Assembly: GCA_017473615.1 (NCBI GenBank)
Contig: JAFUKL010000010.1
Coordinates: 18,248-82,247, forward strand
Direction of reading: 5' to 3'
Source: Muribaculaceae bacterium
GTDB lineage: Bacteria; Bacteroidota; Bacteroidia; Bacteroidales; Muribaculaceae
DNA length: 64,000 nt
The translations under genes and the position numbers were made by a program. The notes beneath the pieces are model-generated. The model was given only the letters and a program-made list of their open reading frames with translations, was not told where the DNA came from and did not search any database. Shown here in pieces: positions 26,884 through 36,836 of this stretch (within the stretch, counting starts at the first letter, position 1; each line of letters starts with the position of its first letter).

Positions 26884-28339
26884 CAATTCATATAAGGCTC
26901 TATACGGAATTTTCATAGTATTCTGGATTGTAATGGGAGCTCTTGTGGTTGCACTATGGAACAAGTATGCAGCTACCTCCATATTGACAACCAAGAATCA
27001 GATGGAAGTGGTAAACAACTATCTGCTCACAATATCACCTAACGACACAAGCACTATAAACAATGCCACAAGCGCTTTACTTGACTGTACCACTTCACCG
27101 GTCGACAAAGTGTTTGTTTCAATCTATAGCAAAGACGGTAAATTATTGTACACAAACGCAACCTCAAGTCGCAACAGTAATGTGCTTTCATTTAGCAAAA
27201 TCAATTTAAATCTAAAAAACGATACTTCGGCTCTGGGATCTCAATCTCACACATATTTTGACACAGTTCTACAAAAGCAATGTGTAATAACCACATCTTA
27301 TTCAGAGAAAAGCAAAAGGTATGTAATAAGTGAAGGTGCCGTAAGCAACAACACAAGTATTTCCGGCTTTATATCCGACACATCGGTAAAACTAAGCCTG
27401 CTTATTCTGCTTTCTATCACAGCTTCAACATGTACATACATGCTATACAAGCATATCAACAACATCACACGTCTTCGCAAATATATAATGCAACTAAGCG
27501 AAGAAAATGATATAGCCAACATGCAAAATTCCGAAATATCAAGGCATAGCACCGTAAAAGGTATTACAGAAGACCTTTACACTCTATATAAGACTAAAAT
27601 AGACATCATAAAACAACATGATTTGGAAAGAGATGCCGCAATACAGGAAGAAAAGCGCAAATTATCCTCAAAACGCACATTGGCAAACAACCTCAATCAT
27701 GAAATCAAGACCCCTATAGGCATTATCATAGGCTATCTCGATACCCTCATCAACCATCCGGAAATCGATAGCAAGACCCAAAAGGAGTTTCTCAAAAAAT
27801 GTATGCTTAACACACAACGTCTACAGAATATGGTAGTAAACATTGCCGTCATAAGCAGACTTGAAGACGGCAGTAACACCATTGCCTTAGAAGATGTAAA
27901 CATTTGGAATATCGCCAATCAGGCTAAAGATGACCTGAAATTTACGCTAAGCGAAAACAACATCATATTCAAGAATGAAATTAAGCCCGACACCTTCGTC
28001 AGAGCAAACGAGATGCTACTCTATAACGTATTCTGTAACCTCATAAAGAACAGTTGTCTTTATTCAGGAGGTTCCGACATCGTACTCAAGAGTTTGGCAA
28101 AAGATGAAAAATACTCTACATTCTCATTCTACGATAACGGTAAAGGTGTTCCGGGAGAAGCCATACCAAAACTATTCAATCGATTCTACCGGCTTGAAAA
28201 AGACAAAAATTCAAAAAGCGGAACCGGTCTCGGTCTGCCCATTGTAAAAGAATCAATCACCCTATGCTGTGGCGACATATCAGTTGCCAACCGACTTGAA
28301 GGCGGATTGGAGTTTATTTTCTCTATCCCGAACGCCTAA
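26852..28339 (+). CDS. Membrane sensor histidine kinase (HisKA type)
   Basis: This 495-aa kinase has TM1 at about 14-37, an extracytoplasmic domain of about 140 residues, and TM2 near 178-200. A coiled-coil linker leads to the dimerisation helix with the phospho-His in NLNHEIKTPIGIIIGYLDTL near 282. The HATPase N-box is NVFCNLIKNSCLY, with G-boxes DNGKGVPGEAI and GTGLGLPIVKE. Two ATGs (26852, 26858) both lie inside the regulator gene, so translation is probably coupled. The stop overlaps that of the opposite-strand radical SAM gene by 4 nt, with no terminator between. Confidence 0.9.
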   Translation: MAMDSKNLTFNNSYKALYGIFIVFWIVMGALVVALWNKYAATSILTTKNQMEVVNNYLLTISPNDTSTINNATSALLDCTTSPVDKVFVSIYSKDGKLLYTNATSSRNSNVLSFSKINLNLKNDTSALGSQSHTYFDTVLQKQCVITTSYSEKSKRYVISEGAVSNNTSISGFISDTSVKLSLLILLSITASTCTYMLYKHINNITRLRKYIMQLSEENDIANMQNSEISRHSTVKGITEDLYTLYKTKIDIIKQHDLERDAAIQEEKRKLSSKRTLANNLNHEIKTPIGIIIGYLDTLINHPEIDSKTQKEFLKKCMLNTQRLQNMVVNIAVISRLEDGSNTIALEDVNIWNIANQAKDDLKFTLSENNIIFKNEIKPDTFVRANEMLLYNVFCNLIKNSCLYSGGSDIVLKSLAKDEKYSTFSFYDNGKGVPGEAIPKLFNRFYRLEKDKNSKSGTGLGLPIVKESITLCCGDISVANRLEGGLEFIFSIPNA

Positions 28340-29271
28340 TTCACGCATCCCGATGTTTCACTGCCTTGGCATGTATGAGTGGCACGAATGCGTTTCATCA
28401 ACAAATTGGTAAATTCGTAGTTTTTCAATCCCCATTTGGGAGAAATGAGTAAATTTTCCGGAGACTGTGATACAAAACGCTCAACAGCTATTTCCGGAGA
28501 AAGATGGCGCAAGAATGAAAGGCACACATCTATATATTCTTCTGCGCTCCAATTCATAACCGAGATAATACCCTGTTCTACCTGTTGCGCCATTTTCGTA
28601 CCTTTTATCAGTTGCAATTGATGTAGTTTCACTGTGTCAATCGGTAATTGCGATACAGCATCGGCTGTTGACAAAATATCATTCAGTGTCTCACCGGGCA
28701 AACCAATTATCAAATGTATACCGCACAATACACCATGTGACTTTGTACGCAATATGGCATCTGTTGCATCTTCCCATGTGTGTCCCCTGTTTATCAGTTT
28801 GAGTGTATCATTTTTTGATGTCTCCACACCATATTCCACTAAGACAAATGTTCTTTTGCTCAATTGTTCAAGATATTCAAGAAGTTCCTCAGGCATACAG
28901 TCGGGTCTCGTTCCTATAACTATTCCTGCCACATCTTTTACACCGAGAGCCTCTTCATACAGCAATTTCAATCGCTCCAAATCACCATAAGTATTCGTGT
29001 ATGCCTGAAAATAGGCAAGATATTTCATTTGAGGGTATTTTCGGGCAAAAAAACGTTTACCTTGCTCCAATTGTTCCGACACCGACATGAGCGGTTTGCA
29101 ATAGTCGGGATTGAAAGTTTGATTATTGCAATAAGTACAACCGCCAAAACCTTTATTGCCATCACGATTAGGGCAAGAGAATCCGGCATTTATCGAAATC
29201 TTCTGTACTTTATAAGGAAAATGTTTCGCCAAAAATTCAGCAAAATCATAATAACCTTTTTCCTTATTCAC
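28336..29271 (-). CDS. TIGR01212-family radical SAM protein (YhcC-like)
   Basis: This 311-aa protein has the cluster motif [16 protein letters not shown] (C-x11-C-x2-C, about 33-48), a spacing seen in the YhcC/TIGR01212 group and not in the usual CxxxCxx[10 protein letters not shown] near 190 and HQLQLIKGT near 216 follow. The substrate is unknown in the family; related radical SAM proteins act on tRNA. It overlaps aroC by 4 nt (ATGA) and ends the rho-ybaK-aroC run. Confidence 0.85.
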   Translation of the reverse strand: MNKEKGYYDFAEFLAKHFPYKVQKISINAGFSCPNRDGNKGFGGCTYCNNQTFNPDYCKPLMSVSEQLEQGKRFFARKYPQMKYLAYFQAYTNTYGDLERLKLLYEEALGVKDVAGIVIGTRPDCMPEELLEYLEQLSKRTFVLVEYGVETSKNDTLKLINRGHTWEDATDAILRTKSHGVLCGIHLIIGLPGETLNDILSTADAVSQLPIDTVKLHQLQLIKGTKMAQQVEQGIISVMNWSAEEYIDVCLSFLRHLSPEIAVERFVSQSPENLLISPKWGLKNYEFTNLLMKRIRATHTCQGSETSGCVN

Positions 29272-30344
29272 AATTTTACGGTTTTATTTATGAGAATATT
29301 ATCCAATATCACAATTGCAGCCATAGCCTCAACAATAGGAACAGCCCGCGGCAATACGCATGGGTCATGCCGTCCTTTGGCACGAAGGACAATATCATTA
29401 CCTTCGGTATCTATCGTATCAACGTCACGCAAGAGCGTAGCTACAGGCTTGAATGCTACTCGGAAATATATATCTTCTCCATTGGAAATACCGCCTTGTA
29501 TTCCCCCTGAATTATTAGTTAAGGTTGTTATTTTTCCATTTTCACAACAGAAAGCATCTGCCACTTCGCTACCTCGTTTTTCGGCAAAATCAAAACCAAG
29601 ACCGTATTCAAACCCTTTCACTGCATTTATACCAAGCATAGCAGCTCCCAATCGAGCATGCAACTTGTCAAACACCGGTTCACCTATTCCTACCGGTACA
29701 CCCTTTATAACACATGTTATGACACCACCTACAGTATCGCCGGCAGCTTTCACTTCCTCTATCAGGCGAATCATTTCCTGAGCCTTTACAGCATCGGGAC
29801 AGCGCACCGTATTGTTCTCTATACCGTCTTTATCATATTTACGATAATCCTTATCAAGTGCAATATTTCCTACTTGTGAAGTATAAGCATATATTTCAAC
29901 TCCATACTGTTCTAACGCTTGGCGAGCAAAAGCTCCAGCCACTACACGCACAGCTGTTTCACGTGCCGATGAGCGACCGCCGCCGCGATAATCCCTGACT
30001 CCATATTTAGCAGTATATGTATAATCGGCATGAGACGGACGAAAAGCATCTTTTATATTAGAATAATCACCTGAATGTTGATTAGTGTTCTCAATAACAA
30101 ATCCTATCGGTGTTCCTGTTGTTATTCCTTCAAAAAGTCCCGACAATATTTTCACATTATCATGTTCATTGCGAGCAGTTACTATTGCCGATTGTCCGGG
30201 ACGACGACGATTCAATTCTTCTTGAACTCTTCCCAAATCTATTTTCACACCTGCCGGCATTCCATCGATGACACCACCGATAGCCACTCCATGTGACTCT
30301 CCGAAGCCGGTAAGTCTAAAGATGTTTCCTATACTGTTTCTCAT
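29268..30344 (-). CDS. aroC: Chorismate synthase
   Basis: This 358-aa enzyme makes chorismate from EPSP with reduced FMN, the last shikimate step. Family signatures are present: [18 protein letters not shown] (about 14-31), [14 protein letters not shown] near 103, [20 protein letters not shown] (about 117-136) and the C-terminal [19 protein letters not shown]. Length is normal. It lies 26 bp after ybaK on the same strand. Confidence 0.96.
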   Translation of the reverse strand: MRNSIGNIFRLTGFGESHGVAIGGVIDGMPAGVKIDLGRVQEELNRRRPGQSAIVTARNEHDNVKILSGLFEGITTGTPIGFVIENTNQHSGDYSNIKDAFRPSHADYTYTAKYGVRDYRGGGRSSARETAVRVVAGAFARQALEQYGVEIYAYTSQVGNIALDKDYRKYDKDGIENNTVRCPDAVKAQEMIRLIEEVKAAGDTVGGVITCVIKGVPVGIGEPVFDKLHARLGAAMLGINAVKGFEYGLGFDFAEKRGSEVADAFCCENGKITTLTNNSGGIQGGISNGEDIYFRVAFKPVATLLRDVDTIDTEGNDIVLRAKGRHDPCVLPRAVPIVEAMAAIVILDNILINKTVKL

Positions 30345-30370
30345 CGTCTATCGTTTTTTTATAAAATTAT

Positions 30371-30853
30371 TCATTTATCGGTAAGTTCGGCAAGAGCGGC
30401 CTTAGTAAAACCTATAAGTTCACGCGGATTTACCTTTAATTGCAATCCTCTTATTCCGGCACTCACATAAATGTAGTCAAAGCATTCACATGAAGAATCA
30501 AAAAAGGTAGGAAAAGGCTTTTTCATTCCCACAGGAGAACAGCCACCGCGAATATAACCGGTCGTGGGCAACAATTCTTTCATGGGAATTAAATCGGCTT
30601 TTTTATTGCCGCTCACCTTAGCAGCCTTTTTCAGATTAACTTCTTCATCTCCGGGTATAACACAGACAAAATGCCCTGACTTATCACCGCGTAATACAAG
30701 TGTTTTAAATACCTGTTTGATATTCTCGCCTAATTGGTCGGCTATATGCGTTGCAGCAAGATCATTCTCATCTACTTCATACGGCACCAATTCATAGCTT
30801 ATTTTTGCTTTATCAAGCAATCTCGCAACGTTTGTTTTACCGATTCCTGCCAT
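30371..30853 (-). CDS. ybaK: Cys-tRNA(Pro)/Cys-tRNA(Cys) deacylase, YbaK/EbsC
   Basis: This 160-aa single-domain protein clears Cys from tRNA-Pro. Motifs seen are GDKSGHFVCVIPGDEEVNLKK (catalytic Lys region near 55-75), GYIRGGCSPVGMKKPFPTF (about 107-125) and YVSAGIRGLQLKVNPRELI (about 132-150). It is stand-alone and not fused to a ProRS. It lies 38 bp downstream of rho. Confidence 0.92.
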   Translation of the reverse strand: MAGIGKTNVARLLDKAKISYELVPYEVDENDLAATHIADQLGENIKQVFKTLVLRGDKSGHFVCVIPGDEEVNLKKAAKVSGNKKADLIPMKELLPTTGYIRGGCSPVGMKKPFPTFFDSSCECFDYIYVSAGIRGLQLKVNPRELIGFTKAALAELTDK

Positions 30854-30891
30854 ATCTGCTCTACACCCTTAACAGCTTACACCCAACAGCA

Positions 30892-32874
30892 TCAATCATT
30901 CATTGTCAGCAACAATTCTTCATTGGAACGCGTACGTTCCATTCTGTCCTTGATAAATTCCATAGCCTCAAGAGAAGTACGGTCGCCCAAAAACCGGCGA
31001 AGAATCCACATGCGGTTCAACGTATCCTGACTCAACAAAAGATCATCGCGACGTGTACTTGAAGCAATAATATCGACTGCAGGGAATATACGTTTATTTG
31101 ATAATTTGCGATCAAGTTGCAATTCCATATTTCCCGTACCCTTAAATTCCTCAAAGATAACCTCATCCATCTTAGAACCGGTTTCGATAAGAGCCGTAGC
31201 TATTATAGTCAGGCTGCCGCCATTTTCTATATTTCTTGCTGCTCCAAAGAAACGTTTCGGACGTTGTAACGCATTAGCATCCACACCACCGGAAAGAATT
31301 TTACCCGATGCCGGCGACACCGTATTATAAGCACGTGCAAGACGCGTAATAGAATCCAGCAAAATCACCACATCATGTCCGCACTCAACCATGCGCTTGG
31401 CTTTTTCCAACACAAGCCCGGCTATCTTTACGTGACGCTCGGCAGGTTCATCAAAAGTAGATGCTATAACTTCAGCGTTAACACTGCGAGCCATATCGGT
31501 AACTTCTTCAGGACGCTCATCTATCAGAAGAATCATCATATATGTATCAGGATGATTTTCTGCTATAGCGTTGGCTATATCCTTTAACAAGACTGTCTTA
31601 CCAGTCTTAGGAGGAGCTACAATAAGACCGCGTTGTCCTTTTCCTATAGGAGCGAACATATCCACCACTCTTGTAGACAAATTACATGTCTTACCACTGG
31701 TCAAATCAAACTTTTCATCCGGGAATAGAGGCACAAGATGTTCAAAAGGAATTCTATCCCTGATAAAATCGGGAGTTCTTCCATTGACCGACTCAATACG
31801 GCTCAAAGGGAAATACTTCTCGCCTTCTTTCGGAGGGCGTATGAATCCTTCCACCACATCACCGGTTTTTAACCCATTGTTCTTTATCTGAGACTGAGAT
31901 ACATATATATCATCAGGAGAGTTCAAATAATTATAGTCGCTGGAACGCAAGAATCCATAACCGTCAGGCATAACTTCGAGTACACCCACACCTTTCAGAA
32001 TACCATCAAAACTATAAGAGTCTTCTTGGGGCTGTTGCTGATTGTTATTCTTTTGCTCCTGCTGTTTTTGCTGTTGTTTTTTCTTCTTACCTTTTGCTTG
32101 CGGTTGCTGTTGAGTATCCGGTTGCGGAGCCGGTTCAGAGATTATAATGGTGGACTGTGCAGCCTTTTCTGCCGCTATGCGTTCAGCCTCTTCGCGTTCC
32201 TGCTTACTACGCGGCTTAAATGTCTTACGCTCAGCTGTATTAAAGAATGAGCCAAGAGAAAATTCAGGTTTTCTCACCTCTTGTACTACCTCTTTTTTCT
32301 CCTCTTGTTGTTCCTCAGCGACGATTTCTGGAATCTGTTGATTATCAACTAAAAATGTGTCGGATATTTCATCTGCTTTCGGTTTTTCCTCAGTTTGAGC
32401 CACAGCCTCAACCATCGGCTCTGTAGAAACTATATCGATGCTGTCAACAACAGAATTCGTTGCATCCGAGAATTCACTGTTCTCAACTCCACGAACAAAT
32501 CTTTTACGTTTTTCTTTCTTTGGTTTGGTTTCAACCGTTTCAGTAACAACATTCTCCGATTGTGATAATTCTTTTGGTTGTTCTTCCACCTGCTGTTCCT
32601 GAACAAGATTTGCATCAACATCGGTCGGAAGACTTGCCTTTTCCGCTATCGGGTCGGACTGTTTCTTCTTTTCCCCGGGTTTTCTACCGCGTTTTTTCTT
32701 TTCCGGCGATTTTGGCGACACCGATTTTGTACTATTAATAATAGCCTGTTCATCAAGGATTTTATAGATTAGTTCATCCTTTTCTATCGAATTAATTTTC
32801 TTCAATCCCATCGACTCGGCAATCGTTTTCAATTCCGATTCTTCTTTTGTGCTTAACTCCGCAATATTATACAT
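30892..32874 (-). CDS. rho: Transcription termination factor Rho with long disordered insertion
   Basis: This 660-aa Rho is about 240 residues longer than the E. coli protein. Order: Rho_N SAP-like helix bundle (1-45), then a low-complexity stretch (about 50-290) that is Lys/Glu/Gln-rich with [13 protein letters not shown] near 60 and Q/N-rich [20 protein letters not shown] near 270. Then come the cold-shock RNA-binding domain (GYGFLRSS near 305) and the RecA-type ATPase with P-loop APPKTGKT near 420, Walker [17 protein letters not shown] and Q/R-loop regions. I recall that Bacteroides Rho carries such an insert and that it drives phase separation and gut fitness. A -7 element at 33038-33045 gives a 5' UTR of about 155 nt. 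Confidence 0.95.
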   Translation of the reverse strand: MYNIAELSTKEESELKTIAESMGLKKINSIEKDELIYKILDEQAIINSTKSVSPKSPEKKKRGRKPGEKKKQSDPIAEKASLPTDVDANLVQEQQVEEQPKELSQSENVVTETVETKPKKEKRKRFVRGVENSEFSDATNSVVDSIDIVSTEPMVEAVAQTEEKPKADEISDTFLVDNQQIPEIVAEEQQEEKKEVVQEVRKPEFSLGSFFNTAERKTFKPRSKQEREEAERIAAEKAAQSTIIISEPAPQPDTQQQPQAKGKKKKQQQKQQEQKNNNQQQPQEDSYSFDGILKGVGVLEVMPDGYGFLRSSDYNYLNSPDDIYVSQSQIKNNGLKTGDVVEGFIRPPKEGEKYFPLSRIESVNGRTPDFIRDRIPFEHLVPLFPDEKFDLTSGKTCNLSTRVVDMFAPIGKGQRGLIVAPPKTGKTVLLKDIANAIAENHPDTYMMILLIDERPEEVTDMARSVNAEVIASTFDEPAERHVKIAGLVLEKAKRMVECGHDVVILLDSITRLARAYNTVSPASGKILSGGVDANALQRPKRFFGAARNIENGGSLTIIATALIETGSKMDEVIFEEFKGTGNMELQLDRKLSNKRIFPAVDIIASSTRRDDLLLSQDTLNRMWILRRFLGDRTSLEAMEFIKDRMERTRSNEELLLTMND

Positions 32875-33235
32875 AAGTAAAAATTAGTGAATTCATTCAT
32901 GAAACACAGGTGGCACACTTCTCACACCATAAATTGACACATCAATTTATAATTACGCTTTCAGCCGACCTTTTAAAAATTTTATAGGGGATGTTCAGCT
33001 GCCAAATTGCAACGGAACGTTGTTTTGAAATCGACAGCAAATTTACTACATTTTTTATAAAAAACAAATCAAACTTTAAAAAGTTTACATTTTTGTCTTT
33101 TTATACTACATTATGTTTGATTTTCCCAAAAAATATTACTTACTTTACAAAATAATAGCTATGCATATTGTAGCTGACACACATAACATAAAAGAAGAAC
33201 TATTAACATATTACATAATTAAAACACATTCTATC
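32875..33235. other. Divergent intergenic region, rho / LPP20-like gene
   Basis: These 361 bp hold the long 5' UTR and -7 element of rho (TAAATTTG on the -, 33038-33045) and a possible -7 for the rightward gene (TATGTTTG, 33112-33119). An in-frame ATG at 33113 would add 41 residues before the signal peptide of the rightward protein; I reject it. No RNA gene or repeat is recognised. Confidence 0.5.
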
Positions 33236-33895
33236 ATGGCAAAGACTAAATTTCATGCAATTCTATTAGCGTTTGTTATTGCATTTTCAGGCTCTTACGC
33301 AACGGTAAACGCACAGACCGTTTCAGAAAAGGCTAAATCAGAAATGAAGAAAAAAGTATCAAAGGATGCAAAGAAAAATGCTAAACAGCTCAAGAAAGAG
33401 GGCTGGAAAGTTAATCCCGGAACATTGCCTTTGGAACGTCAGCTCGACAGGGCATACGGTTTGCGTTATGAATTTACCGACGAGAACCTCCCTAAATACA
33501 TAATCGGTGAAGGTAAAAGCGTAGCTGAAGCCTATGATGCTGCAAAAATGCAGGCAACAGAAGCAGCAAAGCAGAACCTTGCATCGCAAATTCAATCTGA
33601 ACTTACAGCCGAAATCAAGTCTACCATAGCGAACAATCAACTCAGTCCGGATGAAGCAGCATCGGTTGTCGAAGTAATCAACGCCAGCCGCAGCCTTATT
33701 TCACAAAGTATCGGACGCATAATACCGCTTGTTGAAGCTTATCGTCCATTGGAAAACAAAAACGTAGAAGTGATGGTTCAAATCGCTTATGATGCAGAAA
33801 ACATCAAGAAATCGGCAAAACAAGCTATCCGCAATGATATGAAGAAACGCGGCAACGAGATGCACAAGAAATTGGAACAATACGGCTGGAACTAA
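33236..33895 (+). CDS. Exported LPP20-like protein
   Basis: This 219-aa protein has a signal peptide (residues 1-26, ending TVNAQ), a Lys-rich helix (about 30-62), then an LPP20/FlgT-N-like domain (about 90-205). In that domain, AEAYDAAKMQATEAAKQNLA fits the family's A-rich helix, and the chain then runs through VEAYRPLENKNVEVMVQIAY. It is mature-secreted, not lipidated, as no lipobox Cys is present. It is the first gene of an operon with the transglutaminase-like, CHASE2 and FecR/CHAT-like genes. A strong hairpin after it (33920-33952) may make it the most abundant product. The start is set by the signal peptide. Function unknown. Confidence 0.65.
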   Translation: MAKTKFHAILLAFVIAFSGSYATVNAQTVSEKAKSEMKKKVSKDAKKNAKQLKKEGWKVNPGTLPLERQLDRAYGLRYEFTDENLPKYIIGEGKSVAEAYDAAKMQATEAAKQNLASQIQSELTAEIKSTIANNQLSPDEAASVVEVINASRSLISQSIGRIIPLVEAYRPLENKNVEVMVQIAYDAENIKKSAKQAIRNDMKKRGNEMHKKLEQYGWN

Positions 33896-33919
33896 CGCTA
33901 ATCGCAAACGTCTAAATAT

Positions 33920-33952
33920 GTTGTACCTATACCCCTAAAGGATAGGTACAAC
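33920..33952 (+). repeat. Intercistronic hairpin in the CHASE2 operon
   Basis: A perfect 11-bp stem GTTGTACCTAT/ATAGGTACAAC (33920-33930, 33942-33952) with an 11-nt loop lies between the LPP20-like and transglutaminase-like genes. TATTCTATATATA follows and not a T-run, so partial termination or mRNA stabilisation is more likely than a full stop. Confidence 0.7.
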
Positions 33953-33982
33953 TATTCTATATATAAAATCATATTCCGTATT

Positions 33983-35701
33983 ATGAAGACAAACAAATTC
34001 ATTTCATCACTTGCTCTGGTTACTCTTATTTCATTCACGGCAGCAAGCAACAACAATACTTCAGGCAACGACCAAGCTCCGGATGCTGTTTCTGAGATGA
34101 AAGCTGCTCAAGAAAAGGCAAAAAGGGACTTTGAAGAGTTTAAAAGAAAAGCCAATGAAGACTATAACACATACAAAGAGGATGCCATCTCACGATATGT
34201 AGCATTCAGGGACAGTGTACTTAGTGAATTTGTTAAACACATGAAACAGCCGTGGAAAAAAGAAGAGAGCAAGCCTGCTGTTCCAAAACCTATCGACAAA
34301 TCAATCGAGCCAGAGATAATTCCGCTCGATGAACAAACTATAGCCGAAACTCCCAAAGAGGAAACTTCCCCTATAAAGGAAGAAGTACCCCAAAGTACCG
34401 TTCCACCAGTAAAAGAAGACAATCAGGAAACAAGACCTGTACAGGACACAAAGCCTAAAAGGGAAACACCCAAAGTAAGCCCTATAAATAACAGTATTCA
34501 TCAACTTCCGGTAAAAGACGTAGTTGATATCTCCAATATCGACTTCAACATAAAGGCTTTACCGTTTGTTCCTGTCATTGTACCCGAAGATGACGAGCCT
34601 GAGGTATTCAGGTTTACATTCTTCGGAACTCCTGTTGCGGTGAGAATTGACGACAGTTGTCGATTTACACTCTCCTCCATCGACAACAAGGGAATCTCAA
34701 GTGCAATGGAAGAAATAACAAAAAACGAACTTATCAATGTTACTCTCGGCGACTGCATAGACATCAGGGAGGACTTACAATTATGCGACTGGGCATACTT
34801 AGAGATGCTTATGTCTCTAAGCCAGTCTTTCTATGGTAGCGAATGTAATGAGGCAACTCTGCTCACAGGCTATCTGTTTTGCATGTCAGGATACAAAATG
34901 AGGTTCGCCTACAACGAAAACAAGTTACACATTCTGTTTGCAAGCGACCAATATATAAGTGATTTACCATTCTACACATTAAGTTCCGATGGTTATTGCA
35001 ACTATTACTGCTTAAGCTCCGAACGTATTCAGCAAATTCACGTATGCGAATATGCTTTCCCAAACGAAAAAAGTTTATCTCTGCACATCGAGAAACTTCC
35101 GAAATTTGCTCCTAACGAAATAGCATTGAACAAGAAACTGCATTCTTATCCTATCCACTTAAGCTATTCGGTAAACAAGAATCTGATAGATTTCTTTGAC
35201 ACATACCCTACTCCACAAACTGAAAATGATGCTTATTCCAAATGGCTGTACTATGCCAAAGCCCCGCTTAGCAACGAAGCTAAAGAGGGAATTTATCCTA
35301 CACTGAAATCTGCGATAGAGGGCAAATCGGAATATGAAGCTGTTAACATCATTATGGACTGGATTGAATCTTACAAATACGGATACGACACTGAAATATG
35401 GGGATTTGACCGGGCATTTTTCCCCGATGAAACCATATTCTATCCATCAAGTGACTGCGAAGACCATGCTATATTGTTCACACGTATCGTGTCTGATTTA
35501 CTCGGTTTAAAAACCGCATTGGTCTACTACCCCGGTCATTTGGCTGCGGCTGTAAAATTCAATAGCGAAGTAGAAGGCGACTACATAGCATATAAGGGAA
35601 CTAAATATACCGTGTGTGACCCCACTATATACTATGCTAAAGCAGGACGTACGATGAAATCCGTCAAGAATACACAAGCAACACTTATAATCCTTCAATG
35701 A
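33983..35701 (+). CDS. Exported transglutaminase-like protein
   Basis: This 572-aa protein has a signal peptide (about 1-22), a charged coiled-coil (about 38-95), and a Pro/Glu/Lys-rich linker (about 95-165) that could span periplasm or peptidoglycan. A beta-rich domain follows, then a C-terminal transglutaminase-like fold with a plausible triad: Cys492 in PSSDCEDHAIL, His519 in YYPGHLAAAV and Asp546 in VCDPTIYY. Bacterial members are peptidases or amidases more often than cross-linkers. Its stop overlaps the CHASE2 gene start (ATGA), so the two are translationally coupled. The substrate is unknown; periplasmic action is inferred from the signal peptide. Confidence 0.75.
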   Translation: MKTNKFISSLALVTLISFTAASNNNTSGNDQAPDAVSEMKAAQEKAKRDFEEFKRKANEDYNTYKEDAISRYVAFRDSVLSEFVKHMKQPWKKEESKPAVPKPIDKSIEPEIIPLDEQTIAETPKEETSPIKEEVPQSTVPPVKEDNQETRPVQDTKPKRETPKVSPINNSIHQLPVKDVVDISNIDFNIKALPFVPVIVPEDDEPEVFRFTFFGTPVAVRIDDSCRFTLSSIDNKGISSAMEEITKNELINVTLGDCIDIREDLQLCDWAYLEMLMSLSQSFYGSECNEATLLTGYLFCMSGYKMRFAYNENKLHILFASDQYISDLPFYTLSSDGYCNYYCLSSERIQQIHVCEYAFPNEKSLSLHIEKLPKFAPNEIALNKKLHSYPIHLSYSVNKNLIDFFDTYPTPQTENDAYSKWLYYAKAPLSNEAKEGIYPTLKSAIEGKSEYEAVNIIMDWIESYKYGYDTEIWGFDRAFFPDETIFYPSSDCEDHAILFTRIVSDLLGLKTALVYYPGHLAAAVKFNSEVEGDYIAYKGTKYTVCDPTIYYAKAGRTMKSVKNTQATLIILQ

Positions 35702-36831
35702 ACAATAATAAATCAGAAATATTTAAGAGAGTTGTTTCAGCAACCATTATCGCCATCCTGTTTTCTAAATTTTTGGTGCTGATTCCACTGGACTTCGGAT
35801 TCTTTTCATCCAACAAGTCCGGTAAAATCAACCAGTTTGACATTTACACTGACTTAATAAAACGCAGTGATAATATCACCTATGAAGATAATATCGTAAT
35901 AGTCACTATACCGGGAAAAGCAGGACGTCTCGAACTGACTGATGCGCTCAATTTATTGGCGGAATGTGAGCCGGCTGCCATCTCAATGGACATATACTTG
36001 AAAGGAAAGACCGATTCAGTAACCGACAGCCGGTTAATAGAAGCCATAAAAAAGAATAAGAATCTTATTCTTCCCTGTTTTATTGACAAGAACAATGACA
36101 CTATTCCGTTTCTCGTAAAACCGGGTACATCCGGCACAAAAAAAGGATTTGTAAACTTGGATTGTCAAGATGGAGAAAATTCAATAATACGTACATTTGT
36201 TCCACACTATTTAAGTGGAAGTGACACACTGCATTGCTTGGCTTTAGAGGCTGTCAAACTTGTATATCCTGAAAAAATACAGATATTGAAAAAACGTAAC
36301 TCATCTCATGAGTTTATCAACTATATGCGGGATATATCAAGCTTCAGCTACACAGAAATCCCATATTTCAAGGAAAAATTCAAAGATAAAATTATAATTC
36401 TCGGTAAAGAGTCGGCTGAAGATACACACCACACTCCCATAAATAATAAATTAAGCGGGCTTAAGATACATGCCTACATAGCGTCAACCGTTCTCATGGA
36501 AGACTATATAGACCGTGCACCACTTTGGTTGGTTACTGCACTTACGATATTGATTTCCCTGCTGTTTTCTTATTTATCGGTCTTATATGCCATGCGTTAC
36601 GGCAGGTTCGCCGGTTTTCTTGTTAGAACAAGCACCTATGCGTTCTTCTTCGCATTCCTGATATCAGGATTTATTATTTTCTATGAATATTCCTACTATG
36701 TAGACTCCGTATGGTTGCTGCTTTGTGTGGCTTTCTCTCCTTGGTCTCTTGACATTTATTATATTCTGGATGCCATTTATAACAAGATAAAAAAGAAAAT
36801 AAACAACATGATTAACGATTCAAATATTTAA
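35698..36831 (+). CDS. CHASE2-domain membrane sensor protein
   Basis: This 377-aa protein has one N-terminal TM (about 13-33), an extracytoplasmic CHASE2 domain (about 40-270; NIVIVTIPGKAGRLELTDAL and AAISMDIYLKGKTDS fit the family's beta-strand/helix start), and three C-terminal TM helices (about 279-300, 310-330, 338-357). A short basic tail follows, with no kinase, cyclase or other output domain. CHASE2 is a signal-sensing domain usually fused to such outputs or to CHAT peptidases. Here the output would have to be a partner, plausibly a neighbouring protein. Coupled to the transglutaminase gene by a 4-nt overlap; 5 bp before the next gene. Confidence 0.78.
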   Translation: MNNNKSEIFKRVVSATIIAILFSKFLVLIPLDFGFFSSNKSGKINQFDIYTDLIKRSDNITYEDNIVIVTIPGKAGRLELTDALNLLAECEPAAISMDIYLKGKTDSVTDSRLIEAIKKNKNLILPCFIDKNNDTIPFLVKPGTSGTKKGFVNLDCQDGENSIIRTFVPHYLSGSDTLHCLALEAVKLVYPEKIQILKKRNSSHEFINYMRDISSFSYTEIPYFKEKFKDKIIILGKESAEDTHHTPINNKLSGLKIHAYIASTVLMEDYIDRAPLWLVTALTILISLLFSYLSVLYAMRYGRFAGFLVRTSTYAFFFAFLISGFIIFYEYSYYVDSVWLLLCVAFSPWSLDIYYILDAIYNKIKKKINNMINDSNI

Positions 36832-36836
36832 TTGAC

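Noticed and set aside
33113-33235. In-frame extension of the LPP20-like protein to an ATG at 33113
   Set aside because: It would put 41 residues before a clear signal peptide and overlaps a -7 element; the ATG at 33236 begins directly at the signal peptide.
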